Of a stretch of DNA of 64,000 nucleotides, positions 61,348-64,000 are shown one piece after another. The notes beneath the pieces were generated by a model. It saw only the letters and a program-made list of their open reading frames with translations, had not been told where the DNA came from and did not search any database. Source of the stretch: Candidatus Koribacter versatilis Ellin345 (GTDB lineage: Bacteria > Acidobacteriota > Terriglobia > Terriglobales > Acidobacteriaceae); contig NC_008009.1 of NCBI RefSeq assembly GCF_000014005.1, forward strand, positions 1-64,000, written 5' to 3'. The stretch's first letter is position 1, and the number at the start of each line of letters is the position of its first letter. Both the position numbers and the translations under genes were made by a program.

Positions 61348-61543
61348 ACACTCGTAATCCCGAGACTTTTCCCGATTCGGGTGGAAGTTCAGCAGTACAA
61401 TAGCTTGGGGCGACATTCCTTAAATCCAACTCGGCTGCGGGACATCTAAGTTTCAGCGGCGTTGGGTTTACCCGGTTCGCCGTCCGCCGTCGTGTGCGCC
61501 AAGCTGGAAACCGCGCGCCGACGGCACTAGAGGAGCAACATTC

Positions 61544-63457
<1,914 letters not shown>

Positions 63458-63478
63458 TTTTCAGTTTTACTGCTTCAC

Positions 63479-63511
63479 AAAAAACCCTGCTCCCTGGAGC
63501 AGGGTTTTTTT
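63479..63511 (+). terminator. Intrinsic terminator of ftsH
   Basis: CCCTGCTCC pairs with GGAGCAGGG around CT, flanked by A and T runs (TTTTTTT). It is the strongest terminator in the window. Confidence 0.92.
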
Positions 63512-63846
63512 CGGCCTGAATCGCCGCTACGGTGAAAATGTGGCTTTTTCCGTATGGTGAAACCCGAAGAAACGAGGAAAACTTACGGTAAAACCCGAAG
63601 TTAGAAGTTGGTTAACATAGTCTTCCAAGTGCATATTTACTGATGATTTACAGACACGTACCCTATAAGTGGGACCGGTTTTGCCCGCCATTTTTTTCCC
63701 AGAACCGCGCTAACCGTGCCCTGGACCGTAGATTTCTTCTAACTTGTCGGGTTTGCCGCAAAGGTGGTACAGGAAAGTTGGAAGATTTTGTTTACTGAGG
63801 GGTAAATAGGGAAACAGGCGCAACGCAGCCGGAAGAGAATTGGTAT
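63512..63846. other. Gene-poor, AT-richer region after ftsH
   Basis: No gene was recognised. Two copies of a short direct repeat, GGTGAAACCCGAAG and GGTAAAACCCGAAG, start near 63556 and 63587. Several short hairpins occur. I see nothing that identifies an RNA or a mobile element. Confidence 0.45.
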
Positions 63847-64000
63847 TTATTCTGTCGGTCCCGTGTTTTCGTCGGGTTCAACGATTTCCCCATGCGTTTT
63901 GAGCGGAGAAATGGCGTGGTCAAAATAGCTCATGTTTTTCCCCGCAAATGGAAGATGATGTAGATACAAGTACTCGGTGGGTGGTTCCTGAAAGAGGTTC
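63847..64000 (-). CDS. Partial ORF at the window edge, unknown
   Basis: On the minus strand the frame is open from the window edge to TAA at 63849-63847 and reads NLFQEPPTEYLYLHHLPFAG, then MSYFDHAISPLKTHG and ends DENTGPTE. It is either the 3' end of a longer gene or a small gene starting at the internal ATG. No family recognised. Confidence 0.4.
   Translation of the reverse strand, partial: NLFQEPPTEYLYLHHLPFAGKNMSYFDHAISPLKTHGEIVEPDENTGPTE

Overview
The window is one end-to-end stretch of a GC-rich bacterial chromosome. It starts 32 bases before dnaA and runs through dnaN, gyrB, parAB with two parS sites, and a long series of housekeeping genes. Gene style points to an Acidobacteriota chromosome, probably of the Koribacter type. 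The clues are the M13 and S9 peptidases, the PEGA-domain Ser/Thr kinase, the CarboxypepD_reg-like secreted proteins, the Gly/His/Asn-rich protein with a short conserved C-terminal tail, and dispersed CTGTCATCCTGAG-type repeats. This assignment is inference from recall, not from a database search.

Layout. 0-11 kb: dnaA, a possible origin, dnaN, an amino-sugar-like cassette (ROK kinase, SIS isomerase/deaminase, MFS transporter), mscL, a frameshifted duplicated membrane protein, gyrB. 11-20 kb: envelope and secreted proteins (M13 peptidase, Spy-like, DUF4139, GT39-like), then a TetR regulator divergent from a membrane-anchored methyltransferase with palindromic operators between them. 20-32 kb: a ribosome and RNA block (rplU-rpmA-obg-nadD-rsfS, a sigma-54 type AAA+ activator, rlmH, rpmE, dusB, rsmI) with small regulators and basic proteins. 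32-44 kb: a PEGA Ser/Thr kinase; a metallo-hydrolase and TonB/TPR protein following rsmG-parA-parB; adenosine deaminase with an APC permease that seems to lack a normal start codon. 44-56 kb: UvrD/PcrA helicase, a polysaccharide deacetylase, gltX, three overlapping paralogous secreted domain proteins, a DPP4-like peptidase, and a truncated UvrC-like protein. 56-64 kb: a repeat-rich gap, a PIN-like protein next to a DnaC/DnaI-like ATPase, tilS, an HPRT family member lacking catalytic motif residues, ftsH, and a gene-poor AT-richer end with one partial ORF.

No rRNA, tRNA, CRISPR array, prophage or insertion sequence was recognised. The features most worth a second look are the PIN-like/DnaC-like pair, the HPRT-like protein with its PRPP motif altered, the two broken small membrane genes, the CTG-start permease, a 51-residue lysine/arginine-rich ORF, the basic low-complexity tails on L21, Obg and RsfS, and the repeat cluster at 56.4-56.9 kb.
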